A stretch of DNA of 64,000 bases, taken from contig JANWJS010000021.1 in assembly GCA_025451845.1 (NCBI GenBank), forward strand, positions 1-64,000. Reading direction: 5' to 3'. The position numbers and the translations under genes are program-made. This document shows, piece after piece, positions 1 to 9,010 of the stretch; the stretch's first letter is position 1, and each line of letters starts with the position of its first letter. Source of the DNA: Steroidobacteraceae bacterium. GTDB lineage: Bacteria; Pseudomonadota; Gammaproteobacteria; Steroidobacterales; Steroidobacteraceae. Below the pieces are notes generated by a model that ran no database searches, was not told the DNA's origin, and saw nothing but the letters and a program-made list of their open reading frames with translations.

Positions 1-126
1 CGCATCTCCCGAGCAAAGCGCATCTCCCGAGCAGGACGCATCTCCCGAGCAAGGCGCATCTCCCGAGCAGGACGCATCTCCCGAGCAAGACGCATCTCCC
101 GAGCAGGACGCATCTCCCGAGCAAGC
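1..126. repeat. 18-bp in-frame minisatellite, 7 copies
   Basis: Seven head-to-tail copies of an 18-bp unit (CGCATCTCCCGAGCARRV) start at the first base of the window, so the array may extend further upstream. In the reading frame of the gene that continues to 1144 each unit encodes a hexapeptide ASPEQ followed by S, D, G or A. Differences between copies fall almost only in the last three bases of the unit, as expected of an array spreading by slippage or unequal exchange. It has no spacers and is not a CRISPR. Confidence 0.95.
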
Positions 127-1144
127 TACATCGCCCGGTGAGGCCTCGCCGCCACAACCGCTCGCACCGTCGTCGATTGACGAAGATACCGGCGAGATCG
201 AGATAGAGCTCGATCCCAGTATCATCGTGACGTCCGCACGCGCGCCCACTGCGCATGGAGCGGTTGCGGCGCACGAAATCCTTATGCGTGAGCCGCATAC
301 CTCTGTGAGTAGCAGCCTGCCCGCCACCACGTCCGCACCGGCGCGCGTACCAGCACCGGCAGCCTCACCCGTCTCATCTGCATCTGAAGCATGCGCACCT
401 GCGCCCGCGTCCGCTCCTACACCTGCACCCGCAGCGGCGCAGGTAACGGAGTCACGCACTCTGCCGACGCCGGCCACGCCACCACAGGAATCGCCTCGGC
501 ACACACTGCGCGATCCCCTCCAGCCGCCGGCCAGCACCGACTCTGCCGTGACGGAGCAGGCGTCGCACGCACAGCAGACTAACACCCCGCAGAACGACCC
601 CGAGCACGCCTTTGAGCTTGAAACGCCACGACCTCGCGCGGGTCTTGCTTGGAAGCTCGGTGCAAGTGCGCTGGTGGTCGCTCTGGCACTGCAGATCGTC
701 AATCACTATCGCGACGCCCTGGCAGTCAATCCCGCTCTAGCCGGTCCCTTGAGCACCGTTTATTCGACGCTGGGCGTGAAGCTTGCTCCGCGCTGGAACA
801 TCCACGCGTACGACGTGCATCAGCTTGGCGCGTCTGTTGCCGGTACTGCAGCAGGTGAGATTGTGGTGCGTGCAAGCGTCAAGAACTCCGCGAGCCGCGC
901 ACAGCCGCTGCCGCTTCTGCGGGTGACGCTGCAAGACAGGTTCGGTAATCGCATTGCCGCTCGCGACGTGCCGCCCGGAGATTATCTGCCTTCGTCGGTC
1001 ACGCCGAGCTCGCTGCTGGCGGCCGGCGGCCGCGTGGATGCGACCATGGTGTTCGTGGATCCGGGACCGCAGGCGGTGGGCTTCGAAATCGACGCCTGCC
1101 TGCGCCAGCGAAGTGGCGAGGTGGCATGCGCGCACGGACCTTAG
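2..1144 (+). CDS. DUF3426-type single-pass membrane protein, 5' end outside window
   Basis: The frame is open from the left edge, so the true start lies upstream; the ORF-track start at 227 is internal. The visible part is about 380 residues: (ASPEQx)7, then a long Pro/Ala/Thr-rich linker, one membrane helix (LGASALVVALALQIVNHY, about visible residues 221-238), then a C-terminal beta-rich domain with VVRASVKNSA, VTLQDRFGN and VDPGPQAVGFEI. That layout matches DUF3426 proteins, which usually begin with a zinc-ribbon (MJ0042) N-terminus that would lie off-window. In gammaproteobacteria this gene commonly sits just upstream of fis-purH-purD, as here. Function in the family is unknown; the tail is probably outside the inner membrane. 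The repeat-bearing linker is the odd part. Confidence 0.8.
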   Translation, partial: ASPEQSASPEQDASPEQGASPEQDASPEQDASPEQDASPEQATSPGEASPPQPLAPSSIDEDTGEIEIELDPSIIVTSARAPTAHGAVAAHEILMREPHTSVSSSLPATTSAPARVPAPAASPVSSASEACAPAPASAPTPAPAAAQVTESRTLPTPATPPQESPRHTLRDPLQPPASTDSAVTEQASHAQQTNTPQNDPEHAFELETPRPRAGLAWKLGASALVVALALQIVNHYRDALAVNPALAGPLSTVYSTLGVKLAPRWNIHAYDVHQLGASVAGTAAGEIVVRASVKNSASRAQPLPLLRVTLQDRFGNRIAARDVPPGDYLPSSVTPSSLLAAGGRVDATMVFVDPGPQAVGFEIDACLRQRSGEVACAHGP

Positions 1145-1191
1145 TGACAGCAAGAGCGTGATATGATTTGCCGCTTCCCAGAGGGGCATTT

Positions 1192-1518
1192 ATGACAGAG
1201 ATAAAGAGGGGTCGGCAGCGGGACGCCTCTGGCGCCAGAATCAACGGGCACGGGCGCACACTCAACGATCTGCTGCCGCAAAGGCCGCTGCTGCCCTTGC
1301 GCAGCCACGCGGAGCGGGCTCTGAGCGATTATTTCACCAGCCTCAACGGCTCGCGGCCAGCGGACCTGTACGATCTGGTGCTGCGCGAGGTCGAGGAGCC
1401 GCTCTTTCGCGTGGTACTCGATTACGCCGAGGGCAACCAGAGCCGGGCGGCCGGGATTCTCGGCATCAATCGCGGCACCTTGCGCAAGAAACTCAAACGG
1501 CTCGGCCTCGGCCATTGA
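1192..1518 (+). CDS. fis: Fis-family nucleoid/transcription factor
   Basis: Small DNA-bending regulator of about 108 residues. The C-terminus carries the Fis helix-turn-helix ([24 protein letters not shown]), preceded by the dimerising core ([20 protein letters not shown]). The ATG at 1192 was chosen over the TTG at 1168 because AGAGGGG lies about 7 bases upstream and because the protein then has near-normal length (E. coli Fis is 98 residues) with a short basic N-terminal extension. Its TGA at 1516-1518 overlaps the TTG used by purH, so the two are probably translationally coupled. The fis-purH-purD order is typical of gammaproteobacteria. Confidence 0.93.
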   Translation: MTEIKRGRQRDASGARINGHGRTLNDLLPQRPLLPLRSHAERALSDYFTSLNGSRPADLYDLVLREVEEPLFRVVLDYAEGNQSRAAGILGINRGTLRKKLKRLGLGH

Positions 1519-3089
1519 CTGCGAAGGTGTTGCGCGTTCGCCGCGCATTACTGTCCGTCTCCGACAAGACCGGCCTGGTGGAGCTTGCGCGCGCGCTCGC
1601 CGCATACGACGTCGAGATCCTCTCGACGGGACGCACCGCGCGCCTGCTCGCGGGCAGCGGCGTCGCGGCTCGTGAAGTGTCGGGCTACACAGGATTTCCC
1701 GAGATCATGGACGGGCGCGTCAAGACGCTCCACCCGAAGATCCATGGCGGACTCCTTGGCCGGCGCGGCATCGACGATGCGGTGATGGCGCTGCACGGCA
1801 TCCAGCCGATCGATCTGCTCGTTGTGAATCTCTATCCGTTCGCGGAAACGGTGTCTCGCCCGAATTGCGGCTATGCCGAAGCGATCGAGAATATCGACAT
1901 CGGCGGTCCCGCAATGCTGCGCGCCGCCGCGAAAAATCACGAATCGGTGGCTGTCGCGGTCGATCCGGCGGACTACGCCGATCTGCTCGCGGAGCTGACG
2001 GCGCACGGCGGTTGCACGTCGGCGGCGACGCGCTCACGGCTCGCCGCCAAAGTGTTTGCGCACACAGCACGGTACGACAGCATGGTCGCGAGTTATCTTG
2101 CGAACCGCCAGGAATCGGCCGCGGAGCGCTTTCCCGCGACGCTGCCGCTCGTCTTCGACAAGGTGCAGGACCTGCGCTACGGCGAGAATCCGCACCAGCG
2201 GGCGGCGCTCTATCGCGAGCCGCTGGCGCGCGAGCCGAGCGTCGCATCGGCGCGCCTGCTGCAAGGCAAGGATCTCTCGTTCAACAACATCGCCGATGCG
2301 GACACGGCCATCGAGTGCGTGCGTCAGTTCGAGGTACCGGCCTGCGTCATCGTCAAGCATGCCAATCCGTGCGGGGTAGCAGTGGCCGGCTCGGTGCGCG
2401 ACGCATACGATCGCGCGTATCGCACGGATCCGACCTCGGCGTTCGGCGGCATCATCGCCATAAACCGGGAGCTGGATGCGGCGCTCGCCGCCGCGATCCT
2501 GGAGCGGCAGTTCGTGGAAGTGCTGGCGGCTCCGGCCGTTGCGCCGGACGCGCTGCTGGTTCTCGCCGGCAAGCCCAACGTCCGCGTGCTCGCCATCGGC
2601 GATCTCAACCGCGTCTCTGTCGAGGAGCCTGAATATCGCAGCGTTACCGGCGGCTTGCTCGCGCAAACGCGAGACCTGGCATGGGTGAGCGCTGCGGACT
2701 TGACAGTGGTCACTCGCCGCAAACCCACGGAGCAGGAGACCGCCGACCTTCTCTTCGCTTGGCGCGTATGCAAATTCGTGAAGTCGAATGCCATCGTCTT
2801 CGCCCGCGATGAGGCCACGGTGGGCGTGGGCGCGGGACAGATGAGCCGGGTGTACTCCATCCGGCTCGCCGCCCAGAAGGCGGCCGACGAGAAGCTTGCC
2901 GTCGCCGGGACGGTGATGGCCTCCGACGCCTACTCGCCCTTCCGCGACAACATGGATGTGGCCGCCGGGTACGGGGTCCGGGCGGTAATCCAGCCCGGCG
3001 GCTCGAAGCGAGACGCCGAGGTCATCTCAGCGGCCGACGAGCATGGGATGGCGATGGTACTCACAGGCATCCGCCACTTCCGGCATTAA
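1515..3089 (+). CDS. purH: Bifunctional AICAR transformylase / IMP cyclohydrolase
   Basis: Catalyses the last two steps of de novo IMP synthesis (AICAR to FAICAR to IMP) in the cytoplasm. At 524 residues it has normal length. The N-terminal MGS-like cyclohydrolase domain is recognisable ([37 protein letters not shown]), followed by the transformylase domain ([27 protein letters not shown]; ending in [10 protein letters not shown]). The start is a TTG inside the fis stop codon (the overlap is ATTGA); a GTG four codons later is an alternative. Its TAA shares one base with the purD ATG (TAATG), so purH-purD are coupled. Confidence 0.97.
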   Translation: MTAKVLRVRRALLSVSDKTGLVELARALAAYDVEILSTGRTARLLAGSGVAAREVSGYTGFPEIMDGRVKTLHPKIHGGLLGRRGIDDAVMALHGIQPIDLLVVNLYPFAETVSRPNCGYAEAIENIDIGGPAMLRAAAKNHESVAVAVDPADYADLLAELTAHGGCTSAATRSRLAAKVFAHTARYDSMVASYLANRQESAAERFPATLPLVFDKVQDLRYGENPHQRAALYREPLAREPSVASARLLQGKDLSFNNIADADTAIECVRQFEVPACVIVKHANPCGVAVAGSVRDAYDRAYRTDPTSAFGGIIAINRELDAALAAAILERQFVEVLAAPAVAPDALLVLAGKPNVRVLAIGDLNRVSVEEPEYRSVTGGLLAQTRDLAWVSAADLTVVTRRKPTEQETADLLFAWRVCKFVKSNAIVFARDEATVGVGAGQMSRVYSIRLAAQKAADEKLAVAGTVMASDAYSPFRDNMDVAAGYGVRAVIQPGGSKRDAEVISAADEHGMAMVLTGIRHFRH

Positions 3090-4357
3090 TGAAGGTCCTC
3101 ATCGTCGGCTCCGGCGGCCGCGAGCACGCCCTCGCCTGGAAATGCGCGACATCCCCTCGCGTCACGGAGGTGTTGGTGGCACCCGGCAATGCGGGCACCG
3201 CGAGGGAGGTGAAGGTGCGCAACGTGCCGGTTCAGGCAACCGACATCGATGCGCTCATTCGGCTTGCCCGCACCGAGAGCGTCGCGCTCACCATCGTCGG
3301 GCCTGAAGCCCCGCTGGTCGCGGGACTGGTCGATGCCTTCCAGCAGAATGGGATGCGCTGCTTCGGGCCCCGGCGGGCACCGGCGCAGCTCGAAGGCTCC
3401 AAGGCCTTCGCCAAGGAATTCCTGCGGCGCCACCACATTCCAGCCGCCGCCTCGGTTACGGTGACCGCGGACACCTACGATCCGGGCCTGCTGCGGCGCC
3501 AGCGGACACCCATTGTCATCAAGGCGAGCGGCTTGGCGGCGGGCAAGGGTGTGGTGATCGCGCAGACGGCCGCGGAGGCCGTCGCGGCCGCCGAGGCGAT
3601 GCTTGCGGGAAAGCTGGGCGAGGCCGGACGCGAAGTGCTGATAGAGGAGTTCCTCGAGGGTGAGGAAGCGAGCTTCATCGTCATGGCAGACGGCTCACAC
3701 GTGCTACCGCTCGCGACGTCGCAGGATCACAAGCGGCTGGCGGATGGGGATCGTGGTCCCAACACCGGCGGCATGGGCGCGTACTCACCGGCGCCTGTGG
3801 TGACGCCGGCCATTCACGCACGGATCATGCGCGAGGTCATTGAGCCTGCAATCCAGGGTCTGGCGGCGGAGGGGATGCCGTACACCGGTTTTCTCTACGC
3901 GGGTGTCATGGTCGCGCGCGACGGCACACCGAATGTTCTGGAATTCAACTGTCGGTTCGGGGACCCGGAGACGCAGCCCATCCTGATGCGGCTGCAGTCG
4001 GACATCACGGTGCTCTGTGAAGCCGCTCTCGACGGCCGGCTCGACCAGGTCCAGGCGACCTGGGATTCGCGGGCCGCCCTCGGCGTCGTTATGGCGGCGG
4101 AAGGCTATCCGGACGCTCCCCGCTCAGGCGATGTGATCTCAGGTCTCGATCTTGCCGCAAAGCTTCCTGGAAAGATCTTCCACGCCGGGACACGGCTCAG
4201 CGAAGATGACGTGGTGGTGAGCGGCGGCCGGGTGCTCTGCGCCACAGGGATGGGCGCGACGGTGGCCGAGGCGCAGAGGATCGCTTATGCACTGGCCGGT
4301 GTCGTGCACTGGCCCGGGGCACTCTACCGCCGGGACATCGGATACCGCGGTTTGTAA
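3089..4357 (+). CDS. purD: Phosphoribosylamine-glycine ligase (GARS)
   Basis: ATP-grasp enzyme joining phosphoribosylamine and glycine, the second step of purine synthesis. The 422 residues show the GARS N-domain (KVLIVGSGGREHALAWK), the ATP-grasp core (VIKASGLAAGKGVVIA; EEFLEGEEASFIVMADG) and the ligand-binding segment NTGGMGAYSPAP and EFNCRFGDPETQ. The start ATG overlaps the purH stop by one base. A type A palindromic repeat begins directly after the stop and could act as the 3' end of the fis-purH-purD transcript. Confidence 0.97.
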   Translation: MKVLIVGSGGREHALAWKCATSPRVTEVLVAPGNAGTAREVKVRNVPVQATDIDALIRLARTESVALTIVGPEAPLVAGLVDAFQQNGMRCFGPRRAPAQLEGSKAFAKEFLRRHHIPAAASVTVTADTYDPGLLRRQRTPIVIKASGLAAGKGVVIAQTAAEAVAAAEAMLAGKLGEAGREVLIEEFLEGEEASFIVMADGSHVLPLATSQDHKRLADGDRGPNTGGMGAYSPAPVVTPAIHARIMREVIEPAIQGLAAEGMPYTGFLYAGVMVARDGTPNVLEFNCRFGDPETQPILMRLQSDITVLCEAALDGRLDQVQATWDSRAALGVVMAAEGYPDAPRSGDVISGLDLAAKLPGKIFHAGTRLSEDDVVVSGGRVLCATGMGATVAEAQRIAYALAGVVHWPGALYRRDIGYRGL

Positions 4358-4462
4358 ATTGGCGCAAAAGTCGCCTGCGGCGCTGTGCGCGGCCAGCCCT
4401 GTAGCTTTATCCACCCCGCAGCCCAGGGGAGCGGCCCTGGGCCGCTTGATTACTGGCTATTG
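4357..4462 (-). repeat. Type A composite palindromic repeat (copy A1, reversed)
   Basis: Read on the minus strand it contains the type A pieces in order: GCGGCCCAGGG, a CCGCT-type loop, the pairing arm CCCTGGGCTGC with one G-T wobble, then a second module GCGCGGCC...GCGGC...GACTTTTGCGCCAAT. It abuts the purD stop. The same order of modules occurs near 8.9, 22.2, 25.6 and 31.8 kb. Confidence 0.8.
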
Positions 4463-4553
4463 GACGGTGCCGATCGCTGCAGGCGAGGCGCATAATCGCC
4501 TCGCTGGTATGGTCGTTGCATGCCCAATAGGGTGGACGGGAGGAGCACTGCCG

Positions 4554-4778
4554 ATGACCACGATTCAAATTGCTCACACTGCGCCGGACCCTTTGGCGTC
4601 CTGGCTGGAAACCGAGTACTGCGCCTCCGTGGCGGCAACGATGCTCGCGCGTACAGAGTATTTCGAGCTGTTGGAGGATGCGATGGTCTCGCCGGCGCGC
4701 CTCGCGCACGCGCTCACCGCCTGGCGCGAGCACGCCAGTCACACCGAGGTGATCGGCGGGCTGGTCGGTACCGCTTGA
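4554..4778 (+). CDS. Small hypothetical protein, 74 residues
   Basis: The ATG at 4554 is preceded by a good ribosome-binding site (AGGAG, about 8 bases upstream), and the product (MTTIQIAHTA...GGLVGTA) is a predicted mostly helical, soluble protein. The ORF-track start at 4287 would run through purD and the A1 repeat and is rejected. I recognise no family. It sits between an A-type and a B-type repeat, downstream of purD. Real gene status rests on the RBS and on codon use like its neighbours. Confidence 0.5.
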   Translation: MTTIQIAHTAPDPLASWLETEYCASVAATMLARTEYFELLEDAMVSPARLAHALTAWREHASHTEVIGGLVGTA

Positions 4779-4930
4779 TTCGCGGCAACCATCGGGACGA
4801 TTTCCGCCAATGGGGAACAGCGGGCCAGGGCCGCTCCCTGGCCCGCGGCGAAATGTGTAGGGTCTCGCGAAAATCGTCTCGACGATTTTCGCCAATGAAA
4901 TAGCGGGCCAGGGCCGCTCCCTGGCCCGCT
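4777..4930. repeat. Type B tandem palindromic repeat at the rho 3' end
   Basis: About two units of 83 bp. Each unit has a GC hairpin (AGCGGGCCAGGG, loop CCGCT, CCCTGGCCCGCT; perfect 12-bp stem at 4902-4930, nearly identical copy at 4819-4847) and, between the copies, a second palindrome GCGAAAATCGTC/TC/GACGATTTTCGC (4867-4892) followed by CGCCAAT. A partial unit (GGGACGATTTCCGCCAATGG) precedes the first. The last hairpin overlaps the rho TAG stop codon and may serve as the mRNA 3' end. Confidence 0.92.
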
Positions 4931-6398
4931 ATCTCTTCATCGCCTCGAAGAACTCGCTGTTGGACTTGGTGTCCTTCATCTTGTCCAGCAGAAACTCGAT
5001 GGCGGCGAGCTCGTCCATCGGATGCAGGAGCTTGCGCAGGATCCACATCTTGGCGAGCTCCCCCTGATCGGTGATGAGCTCTTCCTTGCGGGTGCCGGAG
5101 CGGTTGATGTTGACCGCGGGGAACACACGCTTCTCCGAGACACGCCGGTCGAGATGGATCTCGCTGTTGCCGGTGCCCTTGAACTCCTCGTAGATCACAT
5201 CGTCCATCTTCGAGCCGGTGTCGATCAACGCGGTCGCGAGGATCGTGAGGCTGCCGCCCTCCTCGATGTTGCGCGCAGCGCCGAAAAAGCGCTTCGGGCG
5301 CTGCAGCGCGTTCGCGTCGACGCCGCCGGTCAGGACTTTGCCCGATGAGGGCACCACGGTGTTGTAGGCTCGCGCCAGCCGGGTGATCGAGTCGAGCAGG
5401 ATGACGACGTCCTTCTTGTGCTCGACGAGGCGCTTGGCCTTCTCGATGACCATTTCCGCGACCTGCACGTGGCGAGCCGCCGGCTCATCGAACGTGCTCG
5501 AGACCACCTCACCCTTCACGGTCCGCTGCATCTCGGTCACCTCCTCCGGCCGCTCGTCGATGAGCAGGACGATGAGGTGGACCTCGGGATGGTTGGCCGT
5601 GATGGCGGTGGCGATGTTCTGCAGCAGCATCGTCTTACCCGCCTTGGGCGGTGAGACGATGAGGCCACGCTGTCCCTTGCCGATCGGCGCCACGAGATCG
5701 ATCGTCCGGGCGGTGAGGTCCTCGGTCGATCCGTTGCCGCGCTCGAGCTTCAAGCGCTTGGTGGGATGAAATGGCGTCAGGTTCTCGAAGAGAACCTTGG
5801 TGCGCGAGCTGTCGGGCGAGTCGAAGTTGATCTCGCCGACCTTGAGCAGCGCGAAGTAGCGCTCGCCGTCCTTCGGCGGGCGGATGAGCCCGGAGATGGT
5901 GTCGCCGGTGCGCAGGTTGAAGCGGCGGATCTGACTGGGGCTGACGTAGATATCGTCCGGCCCGGCCAGGTAGGAGCCGTCGGCCGAGCGCAGGAAGCCG
6001 AAGCCGTCCTGCAGGATCTCGAGCACGCCGTCACCGTAGATGTTCTCCCCATTGCGCGCGTGCGCCTTGAGGATCGAGAAGATGATGTCCTGCTTGCGCG
6101 AGCGGGCGATGCTGTCGAGTCCCATGGACTCGGCGACCTTCACCAGTTCGTGGATGGGCTTCGCCTTGAGCTCCGTGAGGTTCATCGAAGCCCGCGACTG
6201 GATGAGCTCTGCGGGACTGATGATCTCCGAGTCGTCGGCGTCGAAAGCCTCTGCCTCGTGCATCACGTCATCGGGGCGGCCGCCGCCGTTGCCATTGGAG
6301 CGGTTGCCGTCACGGTTGCCGTCACGGTCACGATTGCCGCCGCCGTGGCGCGGACCCTTGGGCCGATTGCGGCCCTGATTGCCGAGGTAGCCTCTCAC
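4929..6398 (-). CDS. rho: Transcription termination factor Rho with N-terminal disordered extension
   Basis: Hexameric RNA-dependent ATPase that ends transcription. The standard Rho begins at [22 protein letters not shown] and continues with the cold-shock-like RNA-binding domain ([37 protein letters not shown]), the P-loop ([12 protein letters not shown]), the [10 protein letters not shown] segment and the R-loop region ([14 protein letters not shown]). In front are about 71 extra residues, rich in Gly, Asn, Arg and Asp ([31 protein letters not shown]), probably disordered. The GTG start overlaps the trxA stop as GTGA, which favours translation from this upstream start; MNLTEL is the alternative. 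The stop TAG is formed within a B-type repeat. Confidence 0.95.
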   Translation of the reverse strand: MRGYLGNQGRNRPKGPRHGGGNRDRDGNRDGNRSNGNGGGRPDDVMHEAEAFDADDSEIISPAELIQSRASMNLTELKAKPIHELVKVAESMGLDSIARSRKQDIIFSILKAHARNGENIYGDGVLEILQDGFGFLRSADGSYLAGPDDIYVSPSQIRRFNLRTGDTISGLIRPPKDGERYFALLKVGEINFDSPDSSRTKVLFENLTPFHPTKRLKLERGNGSTEDLTARTIDLVAPIGKGQRGLIVSPPKAGKTMLLQNIATAITANHPEVHLIVLLIDERPEEVTEMQRTVKGEVVSSTFDEPAARHVQVAEMVIEKAKRLVEHKKDVVILLDSITRLARAYNTVVPSSGKVLTGGVDANALQRPKRFFGAARNIEEGGSLTILATALIDTGSKMDDVIYEEFKGTGNSEIHLDRRVSEKRVFPAVNINRSGTRKEELITDQGELAKMWILRKLLHPMDELAAIEFLLDKMKDTKSNSEFFEAMKR

Positions 6399-6724
6399 AG
6401 GTTGCTGTCCAGGAATGCTGATAGTTGCGATTTCGACAGGGCTCCGACCTTTTGGGCCTCGACCGTGCCGTTCTTGAAGAGGATGAGCGTGGGAATGCCG
6501 CGGATGCCGTACTTCGGCGGAGTATGCGGGTTCTCGTCGATGTTGATCTTGGCGATCTTCACGCGGTCCTGGTATTCGCTCGCGATCTCATCCAGGATCG
6601 GCGCGATCATCTTGCAGGGACCGCACCACTCCGCCCAGAAATCGAGGAGTACGGGTTTGTCGGACTTGAGGACATCCTGGGCAAAGGTGGAGTCACTGGT
6701 ATGCACGATGTGCGGATTGCTCAC
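6395..6724 (-). CDS. trxA: Thioredoxin 1
   Basis: Cytoplasmic dithiol reductase of 109 residues with the active site WCGPCK (Cys34 and Cys37) in the usual context [18 protein letters not shown], the cis-proline [14 protein letters not shown], and normal length. The GTG start has a strong upstream site (GGAGG, about 9 bases away). It is the promoter-proximal gene of trxA-rho, an order seen in many gammaproteobacteria; the stop overlaps the rho start by four bases (GTGA). Confidence 0.97.
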   Translation of the reverse strand: MSNPHIVHTSDSTFAQDVLKSDKPVLLDFWAEWCGPCKMIAPILDEIASEYQDRVKIAKINIDENPHTPPKYGIRGIPTLILFKNGTVEAQKVGALSKSQLSAFLDSNL

Positions 6725-7030
6725 GCGGTTGAACCTCCGTCGAATACAGAGTGCGAAAGTTGTCTTCTTCGTCTTGCGAAGGACTGGAATTGGGGGTAAC
6801 GAGCGGGGGACTGGGAAAGTCCGTGCCAGAAGCGCCCGTCAAACGGTTACACTAACTCGCGAAATGAGTATCGAGCTTGAGCCTATTAGTAGGAAAGAGC
6901 CTGCTGGAAAAGAAACCGGGGCCGGCAGGTGGGGGCCGAAGGCCCGCCGTCTTGATACGCTTTGTAGCGCTTCCGGGCCGAATTTGCAAGGCCCGCCAAC
7001 CCATCGGTGAAACAATATAAGCCTTTATTG
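6725..7030. other. Divergent intergenic region between trxA-rho and rhlB
   Basis: About 300 bp holding the promoters of two divergent units. I see no confident -35/-10 pair. Minus-strand ORFs through here (6852..7115 and 6886..7200) have no family features and look incidental. The 3' part is AT-richer than its surroundings (AACAATATAAGCCTTTATTG just before the rhlB ATG). Confidence 0.5.
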
Positions 7031-8407
7031 ATGACTGATCCACACTCTCCCACCTTCGACAGCTTCGGCCTTGCCCCGCCCGTCTTACAGGGCATACGCG
7101 ACGCCGGATTCGCAAACTGCACCCCGATCCAGGCCCAGACGCTCCCGATCGCGCTCGCGGGGCGGGACGTCGCCGGACAGGCGCAAACCGGCACGGGCAA
7201 GACGGCCGCGTTCCTGGTCGCCCTGTATCACACGTTGCTCACGCACCCGGCGCCAGCGAGCCGCAATCGGACATCCGTCCGGGCGCTCATCGTGGCCCCC
7301 ACGCGTGAGCTCGCCGTGCAAATCCATCACGACGCAGAAACCCTCGGTCGGCACACCGGCCTCGTGCACGCCGTAGTCTACGGGGGTATCGATTACGAGA
7401 AGCAGCGGCGACAGCTGGAAGAAGGCGTCGACGTGCTCATCGGCACGCCGGGCCGGCTGATCGACTACTACAAACAGCACGTCTTCGAGCTGAAGCATGC
7501 GCAGGTCCTCGTGCTGGACGAGGCCGACAGGATGTTCGACCTGGGCTTCATCGCGGATATCCGCTACATCCTGCGCCGACTGCCGCCGCCGGAGCGTCGG
7601 CAGTCGATGCTGTTCTCGGCAACGCTCTCGTACCGGGTGCTGGAGCTCGCCTACGAGCACATGAACAACCCGGAGCTGGTGCGCATCGAGCCGGACAAGA
7701 TGACCGTCGATCGTGTCCGCCAGATCATGTACTACCCCGCGATGGAGGAGAAAGTTCCGCTGCTCGTCGGGCAGCTGCGCCAGAGCGAGGCCCGGCGCAC
7801 CATGATCTTCGTCAACACCAAACGCATGGCGGAGCGGCTGGAGAGCGTTCTGAAAGCCAACGGGTTTCACGCGCAAGCGCTCTCCGGAGACGTGCCCCAG
7901 GCCAAGCGCCTGCGCTTCCTGCGCGATTTTCACAATGGTGACCTCGCGGTACTGATCGCTACCGACGTCGCCTCGCGCGGGCTGCATATCCCCGACGTCA
8001 GCCACGTCTTCAATTTCGACCTGCCGCAGGACGCGGCCGATTACGTCCATCGTATCGGGCGCACGGCGCGGGCCGGCGCGGAGGGGGACGCGATCAGCTT
8101 CGCGTGCGAGGAGTTCGCGGTATCCCTGCCCGATATCGAGGCCTACCTCGGCCACAAGATCCCTTCCGCGTCGATCGGGCCGGACATGCTGGCCGCGGGA
8201 CTCGCGGAAGGAGAGCTGGCGCCGCGGCCTCGCCGCCGCATGCACGGCGGGGAGCGGCGGCCGCATCACACGGGCCCCCGGCCCCATTCAGGCGGGCATT
8301 CGGGAGGGCACGGCGGCAGCCCTTCCGGCGGCGGCTCGGGCCATTCCGGGCGATCAGGGCGCTCGCGGCGAGGTAAGCGTCCTGGGAAGCCGCGTGGCAC
8401 GCCCTAG
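7031..8407 (+). CDS. rhlB: DEAD-box ATP-dependent RNA helicase RhlB
   Basis: RNA helicase, in enterobacteria a degradosome partner of RNase E. It has the Q-motif ([21 protein letters not shown]), P-loop [35 protein letters not shown], and the C-terminal helicase motifs ([37 protein letters not shown]). The beginning [17 protein letters not shown] is RhlB-like rather than RhlE-like. After the core comes a tail of about 75 residues rich in Arg, Gly, His and Ser, probably an RNA-binding tail. The start was placed at ATG 7031; an in-frame GTG at 7007 adds eight residues. Head-to-head with trxA-rho. Confidence 0.95.
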   Translation: MTDPHSPTFDSFGLAPPVLQGIRDAGFANCTPIQAQTLPIALAGRDVAGQAQTGTGKTAAFLVALYHTLLTHPAPASRNRTSVRALIVAPTRELAVQIHHDAETLGRHTGLVHAVVYGGIDYEKQRRQLEEGVDVLIGTPGRLIDYYKQHVFELKHAQVLVLDEADRMFDLGFIADIRYILRRLPPPERRQSMLFSATLSYRVLELAYEHMNNPELVRIEPDKMTVDRVRQIMYYPAMEEKVPLLVGQLRQSEARRTMIFVNTKRMAERLESVLKANGFHAQALSGDVPQAKRLRFLRDFHNGDLAVLIATDVASRGLHIPDVSHVFNFDLPQDAADYVHRIGRTARAGAEGDAISFACEEFAVSLPDIEAYLGHKIPSASIGPDMLAAGLAEGELAPRPRRRMHGGERRPHHTGPRPHSGGHSGGHGGSPSGGGSGHSGRSGRSRRGKRPGKPRGTP

Positions 8408-8410
8408 GCG

Positions 8411-8506
8411 CCGGAATGCGCTCTTCGCATTCGCGGCGAGCGGCGGACAAAAGTCGCGTCTTTTGCACGCCGTCCGCTGGGCCGGGCAGGACGCCCGGAT
8501 GCAGCG
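8411..8506. repeat. Type C palindromic repeat (copy C1)
   Basis: Directly follows the rhlB stop. It contains GAATGCG-CTCTT-CGCATTC (8415-8431), then an ACAAAAG...CTTTTGC arm pair, then CCGCTGGGCCGGGCAGGACGCCCGGATGC. The second and third pieces recur near 44.66-44.82 kb in the same order, marking a dispersed family distinct from A and B. The first hairpin may act as the rhlB 3' end. Confidence 0.75.
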
Positions 8507-8648
8507 TCATTGATAGTAGCCGCGGCAGGCGCTTTCAAGGCTCCGCGTGCCGTGCAGGCGTATGATGAGGCGACGCCGGTCAGGTTTCGCATTGGGCTTT
8601 GGCCCCCTTGCGACCCGCCACCGTAAGCGGTAGTGCCCCGGAAAACCC

Positions 8649-8873
8649 ATGGCGGAAATCGAAGACAATGTTGACCGCGAGCTGTTCCGCAACATGGAAA
8701 AGTTGCGCCAACTGCGCATCGAGCACCGCGATCTCGATGACGTGATCACGCGCCTGGCGCTCGACGCGCACGTCGATGAGCTGCAGCTCAAGCGGCTGAA
8801 GAAGCGCAAGCTGATGTTGAAGGACCAGATCACGCGTCTCGAGAGCGAGCTCATCCCGGACCTCAACGCCTGA
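8649..8873 (+). CDS. DUF465 (YdcH-family) small coiled-coil protein
   Basis: A 74-residue protein, almost entirely helical and charged (FRNMEKLRQLRIEHRDLDDVITRLALDAHVDELQLKRLKKRKLMLKDQITRLESELIPD). The H-R-D-L-D spacing and the LKKRKLMLKDQI segment are the DUF465/YdcH signature. The family is widespread in proteobacteria with no established function. Stand-alone gene between the C1 repeat and A2 repeat. Confidence 0.88.
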   Translation: MAEIEDNVDRELFRNMEKLRQLRIEHRDLDDVITRLALDAHVDELQLKRLKKRKLMLKDQITRLESELIPDLNA

Positions 8874-8898
8874 CGTCTGAGCAAAGGGATAGCTGCGA

Positions 8899-9010
8899 CG
8901 TGCGAAAGCAAATCACCCAGCGGCCCAGGACCGCTGCCTCGGCCGCGAGATGAGTCCCCATCACCGGGCTGGCCGCGCAACGCCGCAGGATGCCGACTTT
9001 GCGCCAATGG
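8899..9010 (+). repeat. Type A composite palindromic repeat (copy A2)
   Basis: Contains in order GCGAAAGCAAATCA, CAGCGGCCCAGGACCGCTGCCTCGGCCGCGAGATGA (degenerate hairpin), GGCCGCGCAACGCCGCAGGATGCCGACTTTGCGCCAATGG. The module order and wording match copies A3 (22.2 kb) and A4 (25.6 kb). The 3' half lies inside the 5' end of the arfB ORF, supplying both possible arfB start codons. Confidence 0.88.

Noticed and set aside
1-126. Possible CRISPR array
   Set aside because: Units are contiguous 18-mers without spacers and lie in an open reading frame.
4287-4553. N-terminal extension of the 74-residue small ORF
   Set aside because: Overlaps the purD 3' end and the A1 repeat; an RBS-supported ATG exists at 4554.
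5766-7010. 414-residue plus-strand ORF over rho/trxA
   Set aside because: Complete antisense shadow of rho and trxA; low-complexity translation and no family features.
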